A DNA stretch of 64,000 nucleotides from Novosphingobium sp. 9U (GTDB taxonomy: Bacteria; Pseudomonadota; Alphaproteobacteria; Sphingomonadales; Sphingomonadaceae), in assembly GCF_902506425.1 (NCBI RefSeq), contig NZ_LR732488.1:186001-250000 (forward strand), in the 5' to 3' direction. This document shows positions 8,121-15,722 of this stretch, one piece after another. The notes beneath the pieces are model-generated. The model was given only the letters and a program-made list of their open reading frames with translations, was not told the DNA's origin and did not search any database. Position 1 is the first letter of the stretch, and every line of letters begins with the position of its first letter. Position numbers and translations under genes: made by a program.

Positions 8121-8998
8121 GCCGGCTGCGCTCCTTCCTGTTTATTCCGGGCGACAGCGAGAAGAAGCTCGGCAAGGTCGACGAGAGCGGCGCCGACGCC
8201 GTGGTGCTCGACCTTGAGGATGCGGTCGCACCCGCCAATAAGGCGCTCGCGCGGCAGATGGTGACCGACTTCCTCAAGGCGCGCCCACGCGCGGGTCGCA
8301 CCGTACAGCTGTGGGTACGCGTGAACCCGTTCGACACCGGCATGACCGAGGACGATGTCGCCGCCATCATGGTTGGCGCCCCCGATGGCATCATGCAGCC
8401 CAAGATCGACGGTCCGGACTGCGTAGCCAAGCTTTCCGCCTTGCTTGATCACTACGAGGAAGGACAGGGCGTTCCCGCCGGATCAACCCGCATTCTGCCG
8501 GTTTCCACCGAGACGCCGATTGCGCCATTCCGCCTCGGCGATTTCGCCACAGCCGGTCTCACGCGCCTGGCCGGCCTGACCTGGGGCGCCGAGGACTTGT
8601 CGGCGGCGATGGGCGCGAGCACCAATGTCGGCGCCGACGGCAAGTGGGCGTTCACCTACCAACTGGTGCGCTCGCTGACCCTGATGGCGGCACACGCCGC
8701 CGGAGTGCCGGCCTATGAGACGCTCTACGTCGACTTCCGCGACGACGAGGGTCTGCGCGCATCGTGCCGCGCGGCGCGGGCCGAGGGATTCTCAGGCCGC
8801 ATCGCGATCCACCCTGCGCAGGTCTCCGGCATCAATGACAGCTTTTCGCCAAGCGAAGAGGAAGTCGCCTTCGCCCGGCGCGTGATCGAAGCCTTCGATG
8901 CCGAGCCCAATGCCGGCACCGTCGGCATCGACGGAAAAATGTACGACATCCCCCACCTAAAGGCCGCGCGCCGCACCCTCAAGGCTGCAGGCGCATGA
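8117..8998 (+). CDS. HpcH/HpaI-CitE family CoA-ester lyase
   Basis: A 293-residue TIM-barrel lyase of the CitE / malyl-CoA lyase group. It likely cleaves a 3-hydroxy-dicarboxyl-CoA (malyl-, methylmalyl- or citramalyl-CoA-like) into a 2-oxoacid and an acyl-CoA, using Mg2+. Visible motifs are 'FIPGDSEKKL' (8-17), 'VVLDLEDAVAP' (29-39), 'LWVRVN' with R68, 'VSTETP' with E132, 'TWGAEDLSAAMG' with E159 and D160, and 'IHPAQ' near the C-terminus. It overlaps the MaoC gene by 4 bases (ATGA). An upstream in-frame start at 8081 lies inside the previous gene and is less likely. Confidence 0.86.
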   Translation: MSRLRSFLFIPGDSEKKLGKVDESGADAVVLDLEDAVAPANKALARQMVTDFLKARPRAGRTVQLWVRVNPFDTGMTEDDVAAIMVGAPDGIMQPKIDGPDCVAKLSALLDHYEEGQGVPAGSTRILPVSTETPIAPFRLGDFATAGLTRLAGLTWGAEDLSAAMGASTNVGADGKWAFTYQLVRSLTLMAAHAAGVPAYETLYVDFRDDEGLRASCRAARAEGFSGRIAIHPAQVSGINDSFSPSEEEVAFARRVIEAFDAEPNAGTVGIDGKMYDIPHLKAARRTLKAAGA

Positions 8999-10173
8999 TC
9001 GCAGTTGCGCACGACAGCGGAAGCTTCGTCGACCGGGATATCTTTGAGCCCGAGCACAATGCTTATCGTGACTCCGTTCGCCGCTTTGTCGAAACCGAGC
9101 TGCAGCCCCATCACGCGCAGTGGGAGAAGGACGGCATCGTGCCGCGCGAGGCATGGCTGAAGGCCGGCGAGATCGGCATGCTGTGTCCCTCGGTTCCCGA
9201 GGAGTACGGCGGCATCGGCGCCGACTTCCTCTACAGCGTCGTGATGATCGAGGAGATCACCCGGGCCAACGTTACCGGACCTGGCTTCATGGTCCACTCC
9301 GAGATGGTCGCGCCCTACATCCTGGCGTGGGGCAGTGAGGAGACCAAGCAGCAGTGGCTGCCGCGCATGGTCACCGGCGAGGTGATCGGTGCACTCGGCA
9401 TGACAGAACCCGGTGCCGGCAGCGACGCCAAGGAACTGCGGACGCGGGCCGAGCGAGTTGGCGACGAATACGTCATCAACGGCCAGAAGACCTACATCTC
9501 CAACGGCTCGCAGTGCGACCTGATCGTGCTCGCCTGCAAGACCGATCCGGCGGCAGGCGCACGCGGCGTGAGCCTGATCGTCGTCGACGCCGACCAGCCC
9601 GGTTTCGAGCGCGGGCGCAAGCTCGAGAAGATCGGTCTGAAGGCGCAGGACACGGCCGAGTTGTTCTTCAACGACGCGCGCGCGCCGATTTCCGCGCGGC
9701 TCGGTGAGGAGGGCACCGGTTTCGGCATGCTGATGACCAAACTGGCGCAGGAGCGGTTGTCGATCGGCATCAAGGGCCTCTCGGCCTGCGAAGCGGCGCT
9801 GCGCTGGACGGTCGAGTACGTGCAGGAGCGCAAGCTGTTCGGCCAAACGCTGGGCGGTATGCAGAACACCCAGTTCGTTCTCGCCCAACTTTGCGCCGAA
9901 GTCAGCCAGGGCCGCGTCATGGTTGACTGGGGCATTCGACGCTTCCTGGCGGGCAAGCTCTCGGCAGTTGACGCCAGCAAGATCAAGTTGCTCGCCACGG
10001 AACTGAACGGCCGCGTCGTCGACCAGTGCCTGCAGTTCTTCGGCGGCTATGGCTACATGACCGAATACCCGATCGCGCAGGCTTACGTCGATGCGCGCAT
10101 CTCGCGCATCGCGGGCGGGGCCAACGAAGTGATGCGCCAAATCATCGCGCGCGACATGTTCCGCAAGAACTGA
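8995..10173 (+). CDS. Acyl-CoA dehydrogenase
   Basis: A 392-residue FAD enzyme. It shows 'GALGMTEPGAGSDAKEL', 'YVINGQKTYISNGSQCD', 'YVQERKLFGQTLGGMQNTQF' and 'FFGGYGYMTEYPIAQAYVDARI'. The 'EGT' Glu is replaced in 'RIAGGANEVMRQ', as in long-chain and isovaleryl-type enzymes, where the base is the Glu of an 'ER' motif; here 'LAQERLSIG' supplies it. It overlaps the lyase gene by 4 bases (ATGA), so it is in the same transcript. It probably desaturates a long or branched acyl-CoA; the exact substrate cannot be read. Confidence 0.92.
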   Translation: MIAVAHDSGSFVDRDIFEPEHNAYRDSVRRFVETELQPHHAQWEKDGIVPREAWLKAGEIGMLCPSVPEEYGGIGADFLYSVVMIEEITRANVTGPGFMVHSEMVAPYILAWGSEETKQQWLPRMVTGEVIGALGMTEPGAGSDAKELRTRAERVGDEYVINGQKTYISNGSQCDLIVLACKTDPAAGARGVSLIVVDADQPGFERGRKLEKIGLKAQDTAELFFNDARAPISARLGEEGTGFGMLMTKLAQERLSIGIKGLSACEAALRWTVEYVQERKLFGQTLGGMQNTQFVLAQLCAEVSQGRVMVDWGIRRFLAGKLSAVDASKIKLLATELNGRVVDQCLQFFGGYGYMTEYPIAQAYVDARISRIAGGANEVMRQIIARDMFRKN

Positions 10174-10186
10174 AAAGGAGAGGCAG

Positions 10187-11170
10187 ATGGAAAACTATCC
10201 AAAGCCCGACAACGACACGCTGCTGGCGATCTATCGCAAGGCCTCGCTTATCCGACACAACGACGAACGCGTCATCAAGGCGATGATGACCGGCAAGCTG
10301 ATGATGCCGTACTACTCGGTCGCCGGGCAGGAGATCATCCCCTCCGCGCTCTCCGTCAATCTGAACGACGACGACAAGATCTCGACGATCTATCGCGGCA
10401 CGCACGACATGCTGGCGAAGGGCTTTCCCTTGAAGCCGCTGTGGGCCGAACTCGCCGGCAAGGTAACCGGCAGCTGCAAGGGTAAGGGCGGCGTCATGCA
10501 CCTTACCCATCCGTCGAGCGGCTGCATGGTGACCACCGGCATCGTCGGCTCCTCAATGCCGATCGCGCTGGGTATGGCCTGGGCTGCCAAGCTGGCCGGG
10601 AAGGGCAACGTCGCTGTGGCCAACTTCGGAGACGGCGCGGCCAACATCGGCGCGTTCCATGAATCGCTCAACCTTGCGGCGCTGTGGAAACTACCCGTGA
10701 TCTTCATCTGCCAGAACAACCGCTATGCCGAGCACACCAGCTTCAGCAACTCCACTGCAGTGGAGAGGCTCTCCACCCGCGCCGCAGGCTACGGCATGCC
10801 AGGCGTGACGGTGAACGGCAACGACGTCGACGAAATGTACGGCGCCGCACGCGTCGCCGTCGATCGTGCCCGCGCTGGGGAAGGCCCGACGCTGATCGAG
10901 GCGCTGACCTTCCGCTTCAACGGTCACCTCGTCGGCGACGCAGCCGGCTACATTCCCAAAGAGGAGCTCGAAGCTGCGAAGGCAAACGATCCGGTGCCGG
11001 TGCTGCGCCGCCGCGTGATCGAAGCTGGCGCCGCGAGCGAGGCTGAGCTCGAGGCCATCGACAACAATCACAAGGCGCGGATCGAGGAGGCCTACGAAGC
11101 GGCGCTGACCGCCGAGTTTCCGCCGATCGAAGAAATTAAACGCGACGTCTACGCGTACGAGCTGGATTGA
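10187..11170 (+). CDS. 2-oxoacid dehydrogenase E1 component, alpha subunit (thiamine diphosphate)
   Basis: A 327-residue E1 alpha of the pyruvate / acetoin / branched-chain type. The thiamine-diphosphate motif starts at GDG (148-150) and ends with NN (177-178). 'TIYRGTHDMLAKG' and 'GKGGVMHLTHP' are standard. It decarboxylates a 2-oxoacid and hands the acyl group to a lipoyl E2. AAAAGGAGAGG precedes the ATG by ~4 bases, 13 bases after the acyl-CoA dehydrogenase. E1 beta follows, but no E2, E3 or lipoyl domain lies in the window, so it must borrow them or do non-lipoyl chemistry. The 2-oxoacid might come from the CitE-type lyase (inference). Confidence 0.88.
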   Translation: MENYPKPDNDTLLAIYRKASLIRHNDERVIKAMMTGKLMMPYYSVAGQEIIPSALSVNLNDDDKISTIYRGTHDMLAKGFPLKPLWAELAGKVTGSCKGKGGVMHLTHPSSGCMVTTGIVGSSMPIALGMAWAAKLAGKGNVAVANFGDGAANIGAFHESLNLAALWKLPVIFICQNNRYAEHTSFSNSTAVERLSTRAAGYGMPGVTVNGNDVDEMYGAARVAVDRARAGEGPTLIEALTFRFNGHLVGDAAGYIPKEELEAAKANDPVPVLRRRVIEAGAASEAELEAIDNNHKARIEEAYEAALTAEFPPIEEIKRDVYAYELD

Positions 11171-11181
11171 GGATCACGCCA

Positions 11182-12159
11182 ATGGCAACGCAGACCATGA
11201 ACACCATTCAGGCCGTCAACCTGGCGCTTCACGATGCGATGAAGGCGGACGATACGCTTCTTGTACTGGGCGAAGACGTCGCCGATCGTGAGGAGGGCGG
11301 CGTCGTTGGCGCCACCAAGGGGCTGTCCACCGCGTTTGGCGACGACCGCGTCAAGTCGACGCCCATCTCCGAGCAGGCGATCATCGGCTCCGCCATCGGC
11401 GCCGCGATGTGCGGGCATCGCGTGGTCGCCGAGATCATGCTGATGAACTTCACGACGGTTGCGATGGACATGATTGTCAATCACGCGGCCAAGCTGCGCT
11501 TCATGTCTGGCGGGCAGACGCACGTACCGATTACAATCCGCATGATGACCGGCGCCGGCTTTTCCAACGGCGGCCAGCACAGCGATTACCTGGAAGCCTG
11601 GTTCGCGCACACCGCGGGCATCAAGGTGGTAGCGCCCTCGAGTCCCAACAGCGCCTACGCCCTGCTGCGCTCGGCGATCGAGGATCCCGATCCGGTGATC
11701 TTTATCGAAAACCTGCCGACCTATTTCGCGCCGGGTTCGGTCACCCCGGAGAAGTTCCCGCTCGGCAAGGCCTTCGTGGAGCGCGAGGGTACGGACGTGA
11801 CCATTATCAGCTACGCCGCGATCATGACCAACGTGCGGGCGGCGGTCGAGCAGCTCGAGGCGCAGGGCGTCTCGGTCGAGCTTATCGATTTGCGCACGAT
11901 CTCCCCATGGGACAAGGAGACCGTACTGGCGTCGGTCGCAAAGACCGGCCGCGCGCTGATCGTACACGAAGCGGTACGTGAGTTCGGCGTCGGCGCGGAG
12001 ATCGGCATGCACATCAGCGAGCATTTGTTCGGCCGACTCAAGGCTCCAGTGCGCCGGCTGGGCGGCGCGTTCTGCCCGGTACCTTACTCCAAGCCGCTCG
12101 AAACCGCCTTCGTACCGCAGAAGGATGACATCGTGAGCACGGTCACCACGATGCTCTGA
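11182..12159 (+). CDS. 2-oxoacid dehydrogenase E1 component, beta subunit
   Basis: A 325-residue transketolase-like beta subunit. Visible motifs are 'LVLGEDVADREEGGVVGATKGL', 'STPISEQAIIGSAIGAAM', 'EIMLMNFTTVAMDMIVNHAAKLRFMS', and the C-terminal 'LRTISPWDKETVLASVAKTGRALIVHEA'. The ATG at 11182 is preferred over an in-frame TTG at 11167 because TTGAGG is 8 bases upstream of it. It pairs with the alpha subunit just upstream to form the alpha2beta2 E1. It is the last gene of the operon; an intrinsic terminator follows at 12187-12219. Confidence 0.9.
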   Translation: MATQTMNTIQAVNLALHDAMKADDTLLVLGEDVADREEGGVVGATKGLSTAFGDDRVKSTPISEQAIIGSAIGAAMCGHRVVAEIMLMNFTTVAMDMIVNHAAKLRFMSGGQTHVPITIRMMTGAGFSNGGQHSDYLEAWFAHTAGIKVVAPSSPNSAYALLRSAIEDPDPVIFIENLPTYFAPGSVTPEKFPLGKAFVEREGTDVTIISYAAIMTNVRAAVEQLEAQGVSVELIDLRTISPWDKETVLASVAKTGRALIVHEAVREFGVGAEIGMHISEHLFGRLKAPVRRLGGAFCPVPYSKPLETAFVPQKDDIVSTVTTML

Positions 12160-12186
12160 CGACTCCTCACCGTTTCTCCCGACCTG

Positions 12187-12219
12187 CTGCCGCAGTCCCC
12201 GTGACTGCGGCAGTCTTTT
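12187..12219 (+). terminator. Intrinsic terminator of the 3.8-12.2 kb operon
   Basis: A perfect 11-base stem (12187-12197 with 12203-12213) closes a 5-base loop and is followed directly by TCTTTT. It lies 27 bases after the E1 beta stop. Confidence 0.9.
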
Positions 12220-12288
12220 GTGGGCGATACTGCCAGGTCACGGCGCAGCGCGTCGAGGCGGATAGGAGCTGGGAATCAGCCTTGAGCT

Positions 12289-13050
12289 TCAGAAGCGATG
12301 GCGCAGGCCGGCAAGCGGGCCGTCGCCGCCCAAGTCTATCGCCAGGCCTTCAGCACTGGCGGAGGCGTAGTTCTGTTTCAGGTAGCGGTAGCTGGCAAAG
12401 ACCTGGGTGCGCGGGTGCAGCGCGTAGGCGACCTCTCCGCGCAAGTCGAGCGAGTGCCGCTGGCTGTCGCGACGACCAGCGAGGAGCTTGCCCTGGAGCT
12501 CCAGCCGCCGCGCCGGGCGCGCCGCGACCAGCAGCCCCGCAGCCGGTTCGGCCCAGTCGCCTTTCGCGCGTAGCACCGCCGGAGCGGTGCCGAAGCGCGC
12601 ATTGATCGAGTTGTACCGCAGCCCCAGCAGCGGCGTGACCGCGACCGAGCGGCCAAGATCGAAGCGGTAGCCGCCCGTCATCTCCAGCGCGAGCACGCGC
12701 ACCTTCACGTCCTGGCCCAGCAAGGGCACGAAGCGATCCCGCTTGAAGTCGACGCCGATGCCCTCGATCGCGAGGGTCGCACGCCCCTTGCTGAGCGCGG
12801 CACGGCCCATCGCACCCAGGCGCAGACCGGATGCAAGATCCTGCGGTCGCACATGGATGGGTAGCGACAGTACCCCCAGCGAGACCGTGCCGTCCACCGT
12901 CGGCGCCCAGACGTAAGGCTCGGCCGTGAACTGCACCTGTTTGGGGTCGGCATCGGGAGCATCTTGCGCCTGGGTCGTGAACGGCAGCAACGAGCCGGCG
13001 AGGCCGATCGCTGTCGCTGCGAGATAGGCGGGCAGGGTGCGGAAGGTCAC
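12289..13050 (-). CDS. Secreted/outer-membrane beta-barrel protein of unknown function
   Basis: A 253-residue protein with a Sec signal peptide (about residues 1-29, ending 'TTQAQ-DAP'). It then has repeated amphipathic strands ('VQFTAEPYVWAPTVDGTVSL', 'GRATLAIEGIGVDF', 'VAVTPLLGLRYNSI', 'TQVFASYRYLKQNY') and ends in '...GLRHRF', a C-terminal Phe as in outer-membrane barrels. No enzyme motif is seen; an outer-membrane channel or lipid-handling barrel is plausible. Its ATG overlaps the stop of the upstream membrane-protein gene (ATGA), so the two are co-translated and may act together. Confidence 0.7.
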   Translation of the reverse strand: MTFRTLPAYLAATAIGLAGSLLPFTTQAQDAPDADPKQVQFTAEPYVWAPTVDGTVSLGVLSLPIHVRPQDLASGLRLGAMGRAALSKGRATLAIEGIGVDFKRDRFVPLLGQDVKVRVLALEMTGGYRFDLGRSVAVTPLLGLRYNSINARFGTAPAVLRAKGDWAEPAAGLLVAARPARRLELQGKLLAGRRDSQRHSLDLRGEVAYALHPRTQVFASYRYLKQNYASASAEGLAIDLGGDGPLAGLRHRF

Positions 13051-13865
13051 GAAGCGAATTGCACCTTCGTGGCTGCGGGTGTCGCCCCGACGCGCCCTGT
13101 GGCGGGCGCTTCAACGCACAGCTTGAGCGAGATCAGATAGGCAAGGCTCATCGAGAAGCCGAGCGTCACCAGCGTCGCCGCCTGCGTCAACCACAGACCC
13201 TGTCCCGAATTCAGCGCCAGCCAGATCGGCCAGCCTGACGCGATCTCGGCCGAGGCGGTCGCGGCGGGAACCAGCACCAGCGTCAGCAGCGCGCGCGGCC
13301 CGCGCAGCACGTCGTCGAGCGCGTGCAGGGCGGCGCCCACGAAGATCGGCATCAGCGTGTTGGTCATGGCCATCCAAATCGGAAAGCCCAGGATTTTGAA
13401 CGGCTGCTCGCCATAGTAGGTGTAGATGTCGCCGATCTGCAGCGCGGGTACTTCCAGCAGCAGGTTGGCGAACCAGCCAAAGAAGTAGAGCTTCCAAAGC
13501 GTTGCGCTGCGCATGCCGTCTTGAAAGTGGCGATACGCCCAATAGCCCATGCCGCCGATGAACCAGGGATAGGCAAAGACCATCCACAGCGGTACTGAGC
13601 GGTTAAAGATGCGGTACATGGGCGTGGTGTCGAGCTCGGCCCACCAGACCAGCACGGCCACGTCGTAGATGCACTCCTGGAACGATGCGATCGCAGCGCC
13701 AGCAATCACCAGCAGCGGGAGCCAGCGGCCGGTTCGCTTTGCATCGCGCGCCGCATAGGCAGTCGCGGCGCAGAAGATGGCGATGCTGATCGCCAGGATG
13801 TACGGGTAGTACGGGGACATCGCCATATGAACCGGTGGCTCCGGCATCTGGTTCGGCAGTTGCAT
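13047..13865 (-). CDS. Polytopic inner-membrane protein of unknown function (possibly AveC-like)
   Basis: A 272-residue protein with about seven hydrophobic segments ('YILAISIAIFCAATAYA', 'LPLLVIAGAAIASF', 'VPLWMVFAYPWFIGGMGYW', 'LYFFGWFANLLLEVPALQIG', 'MTNTLMPIFVGAALHAL', 'ALLTLVLVPAATASA' and a last one near 230). Conserved-looking polar residues sit within them, such as 'SFQECIYD' and 'GDIYTYYGEQPF'. The pattern recalls AveC-like spirocyclase membrane proteins, but that is a weak recollection, not a domain call. GGGAGAG precedes the ATG. It overlaps the outer-membrane barrel gene by 4 bases. Confidence 0.6.
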   Translation of the reverse strand: MQLPNQMPEPPVHMAMSPYYPYILAISIAIFCAATAYAARDAKRTGRWLPLLVIAGAAIASFQECIYDVAVLVWWAELDTTPMYRIFNRSVPLWMVFAYPWFIGGMGYWAYRHFQDGMRSATLWKLYFFGWFANLLLEVPALQIGDIYTYYGEQPFKILGFPIWMAMTNTLMPIFVGAALHALDDVLRGPRALLTLVLVPAATASAEIASGWPIWLALNSGQGLWLTQAATLVTLGFSMSLAYLISLKLCVEAPATGRVGATPAATKVQFAS

Positions 13866-13895
13866 CGTCCGCTCTCCCTTTATGGTTCTTGACGG

Positions 13896-14816
13896 TCAGA
13901 AAGCCACTTGGTCGCCGCCCTTCAGCGCGAGGATTTCGCGTGCCTCGGCAGGCGTCGCGATCTCGCCGCCCAGCCCTTCGATGATCTGGCGCACCTTGGT
14001 GACTTGCGCCGCATTGGTCTGAGCAAGCTCGCCCTTACCGAGCCAGAGGCTGTCCTCCAGCCCGACGCGCACGTGCCCTCCCATGCTGGCAGCCATGGCG
14101 GCGACCTTCATCTGGTTAACGCCGGCGGCCAGCACGGACCAGCGGTACTGGTCGCCGAACAGGCGGTCGGCGGTGCGCTTCATGTGCATCACGTCGTCGG
14201 GATGGGCGCCGATGCCGCCCAGCAGGCCGAAGCAGGTCTGGATGAACAGCGGGCCTTGGGCCAGGCCCTCCTTCCAGAAGTAGTGCAGGTTGTAGAGGTG
14301 GCTGGTGTCGTAGCACTCGAATTCGTAGCGTGTGCCCGTCGCGTTCAGCGTCTCCATTGCATAACGGATGTCCTTGAAGCTGTTGCGGAAGACGAGGTCA
14401 TGGCTCGCCTCCAGCATCTCGGGCTCCCAGTCGTGCTTCCATTCGCGGCTGCGCTTGAGCATCGGGAACAGGCCGAAATTCATCGAGCCCATGTTGAGGC
14501 TGGCCACTTCGGGCTTCCACGTCTCGGCCGGCTTCACCCGGTACTCGACGGGCATGTAGGGCGAGGCGCCCGTGGTGATGTTGACCACCACGTCGCTCGA
14601 TTGCTTGATGACCTTCAGGAACGGCTCGAAGTCCTCGGGCGTGTGCACCGGGCGACCGTCCTGCGGATCACGCGCGTGAAGATGGACGATCGCGGCACCC
14701 GCCTCTGCTGCCTCCAGCGCGCTCTGTGCGATCTGCTCCACCGTAAGGGGTAGGTAAGGCGACATCGAAGGCGTATGGATTGAGCCAGTAATGGCGCAGC
14801 TGATGATGGTCTTCAT
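13896..14816 (-). CDS. BKACE-family beta-keto acid cleavage enzyme (DUF849)
   Basis: A 306-residue Zn-dependent TIM-barrel enzyme. Members react a beta-keto acid with acetyl-CoA to give acetoacetate and a new CoA ester. Motifs are 'ISCAITGSIHTPSMSPYLP' near the N-terminus, 'IVHLHARDPQDGRP' with two metal His residues, 'NITTGASP', 'FECYDTSHLYNL', and 'GGHVRVGLEDSLWLGKGELA' near the C-terminus. GGAAGAGGAAGC precedes the ATG. It is the last but two of a minus-strand run with the phosphatase-like and acyl-CoA ligase genes upstream. Palindromes at 14841-14887 lie in its leader. Confidence 0.88.
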   Translation of the reverse strand: MKTIISCAITGSIHTPSMSPYLPLTVEQIAQSALEAAEAGAAIVHLHARDPQDGRPVHTPEDFEPFLKVIKQSSDVVVNITTGASPYMPVEYRVKPAETWKPEVASLNMGSMNFGLFPMLKRSREWKHDWEPEMLEASHDLVFRNSFKDIRYAMETLNATGTRYEFECYDTSHLYNLHYFWKEGLAQGPLFIQTCFGLLGGIGAHPDDVMHMKRTADRLFGDQYRWSVLAAGVNQMKVAAMAASMGGHVRVGLEDSLWLGKGELAQTNAAQVTKVRQIIEGLGGEIATPAEAREILALKGGDQVAF

Positions 14817-14840
14817 GCTTCCTCTTCCGCGCGTGCCGCT

Positions 14841-14887
14841 TAGTAGGCTTGTACTATGCGGTGAGATAAGATGGTAGCGTACTATCT
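14841..14887. promoter_or_regulatory. Two adjacent palindromes upstream of the BKACE gene
   Basis: TAGTA (14841-14845) and TACTA (14852-14856) flank a 6-base spacer. AGATGGTA (14869-14876) and TACTATCT (14880-14887) form an 8-base arm pair with one mismatch around GCG. The two centres are about 30 bases apart, near three helical turns. The second one abuts the stop of the phosphatase-like gene at 14889. Both carry GTA/TAC cores like those at 1276-1295 and 17448-17469. Confidence 0.4.
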
Positions 14888-14888
14888 G

Positions 14889-15656
14889 TCAATCGCCGGG
14901 TGCATCGGTGAGATAGGCGGCGCGCAAGCCTTCGAGGGCCGACTCGCTCGCGCCCTGCGCCACGAGATACGCTTCGATGCTGCCGTGCCGCTCGCGCACC
15001 GCGTCCAGCGCTGCGCCGATGTACGCGGCCTTCACCCCGATCAGTGCACGGACCTGGCCTTCGTCCGTTTGCCCACCCGTGGGGATGTAGCGTTCGCGCA
15101 CGTGCTCGCGCAGCTGCTCCATGCCCAAGCCCTCGTTCGAGCGCAGATAGTCCGCCACGATGGCAGACTCTTCGACACCGAGCACCGCGAGGATCAGCGC
15201 GGCGAGGGTGCCGGTGCGGTCCTTGCCGGCAGAGCAGTGGATCAGCGTGCGGCCACCGCTTCGGGCCATGCGCTCGATCGCGGTGACGAACAGCGGGGCG
15301 TAGTTGGGGTCGAACGGCAGCTGCGAGTAGAACGACGCATAGGCAGCATCGATCGCTTCCAGATCCGAGCCCGAGCGGCGCATGATCTGCAGGTGCGGCG
15401 CGTCGTGGTCCATTGCATTGTCATGAAAGATCACACGCGCGGCATCTCCCTGGCGCCAGGGCGAGACGTGCTCGGTGCGCTCGTCGAGGTAACGCAGATC
15501 TACGACGAGGTCGAAGTCGTACGCGAGCATCGCTGCGATCGCCGCGGCATCGAGCCAGCCCAGGTGGCCGCTGCGGAAGAGGCGGCCGCGTCGGACATAA
15601 CGTCCGTCTGCGGTCCGCTGTCCGCCGAAGTCGCGGAAGTTGATGGGCGTGCTCAC
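14889..15656 (-). CDS. Tyrosine/dual-specificity phosphatase-like protein
   Basis: A 255-residue protein of the Y_phosphatase3 type. It starts with 'INFRDFGGQRTADGRYVRRGRLFRSG' and carries the phosphatase loop 'LIHCSAGKDRTG', which fits HCx5R with a Lys after Gly, as in lipid or broad-specificity phosphatases such as MptpB. 'VVDLRYLDER' is the usual second motif. The start is a GTG at 15656, preceded by GGAGG at a 7-base spacing. It sits between an acyl-CoA ligase and a BKACE enzyme, so removal of phosphate from a small molecule or lipid is as plausible as protein dephosphorylation (inference). Confidence 0.83.
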   Translation of the reverse strand: MSTPINFRDFGGQRTADGRYVRRGRLFRSGHLGWLDAAAIAAMLAYDFDLVVDLRYLDERTEHVSPWRQGDAARVIFHDNAMDHDAPHLQIMRRSGSDLEAIDAAYASFYSQLPFDPNYAPLFVTAIERMARSGGRTLIHCSAGKDRTGTLAALILAVLGVEESAIVADYLRSNEGLGMEQLREHVRERYIPTGGQTDEGQVRALIGVKAAYIGAALDAVRERHGSIEAYLVAQGASESALEGLRAAYLTDAPGD

Positions 15657-15722
15657 GTTTCCGCCTCCGCCTGGCTCATTGTGATGCGCACGCCGATCCT
15701 GATCCGGTCTCGTGACGCCTCA

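Noticed and set aside
8725..10140. 471-codon open frame on the minus strand
   Set aside because: Antisense to an acyl-CoA dehydrogenase with complete motifs; low-complexity product and no suitable ribosome binding site.
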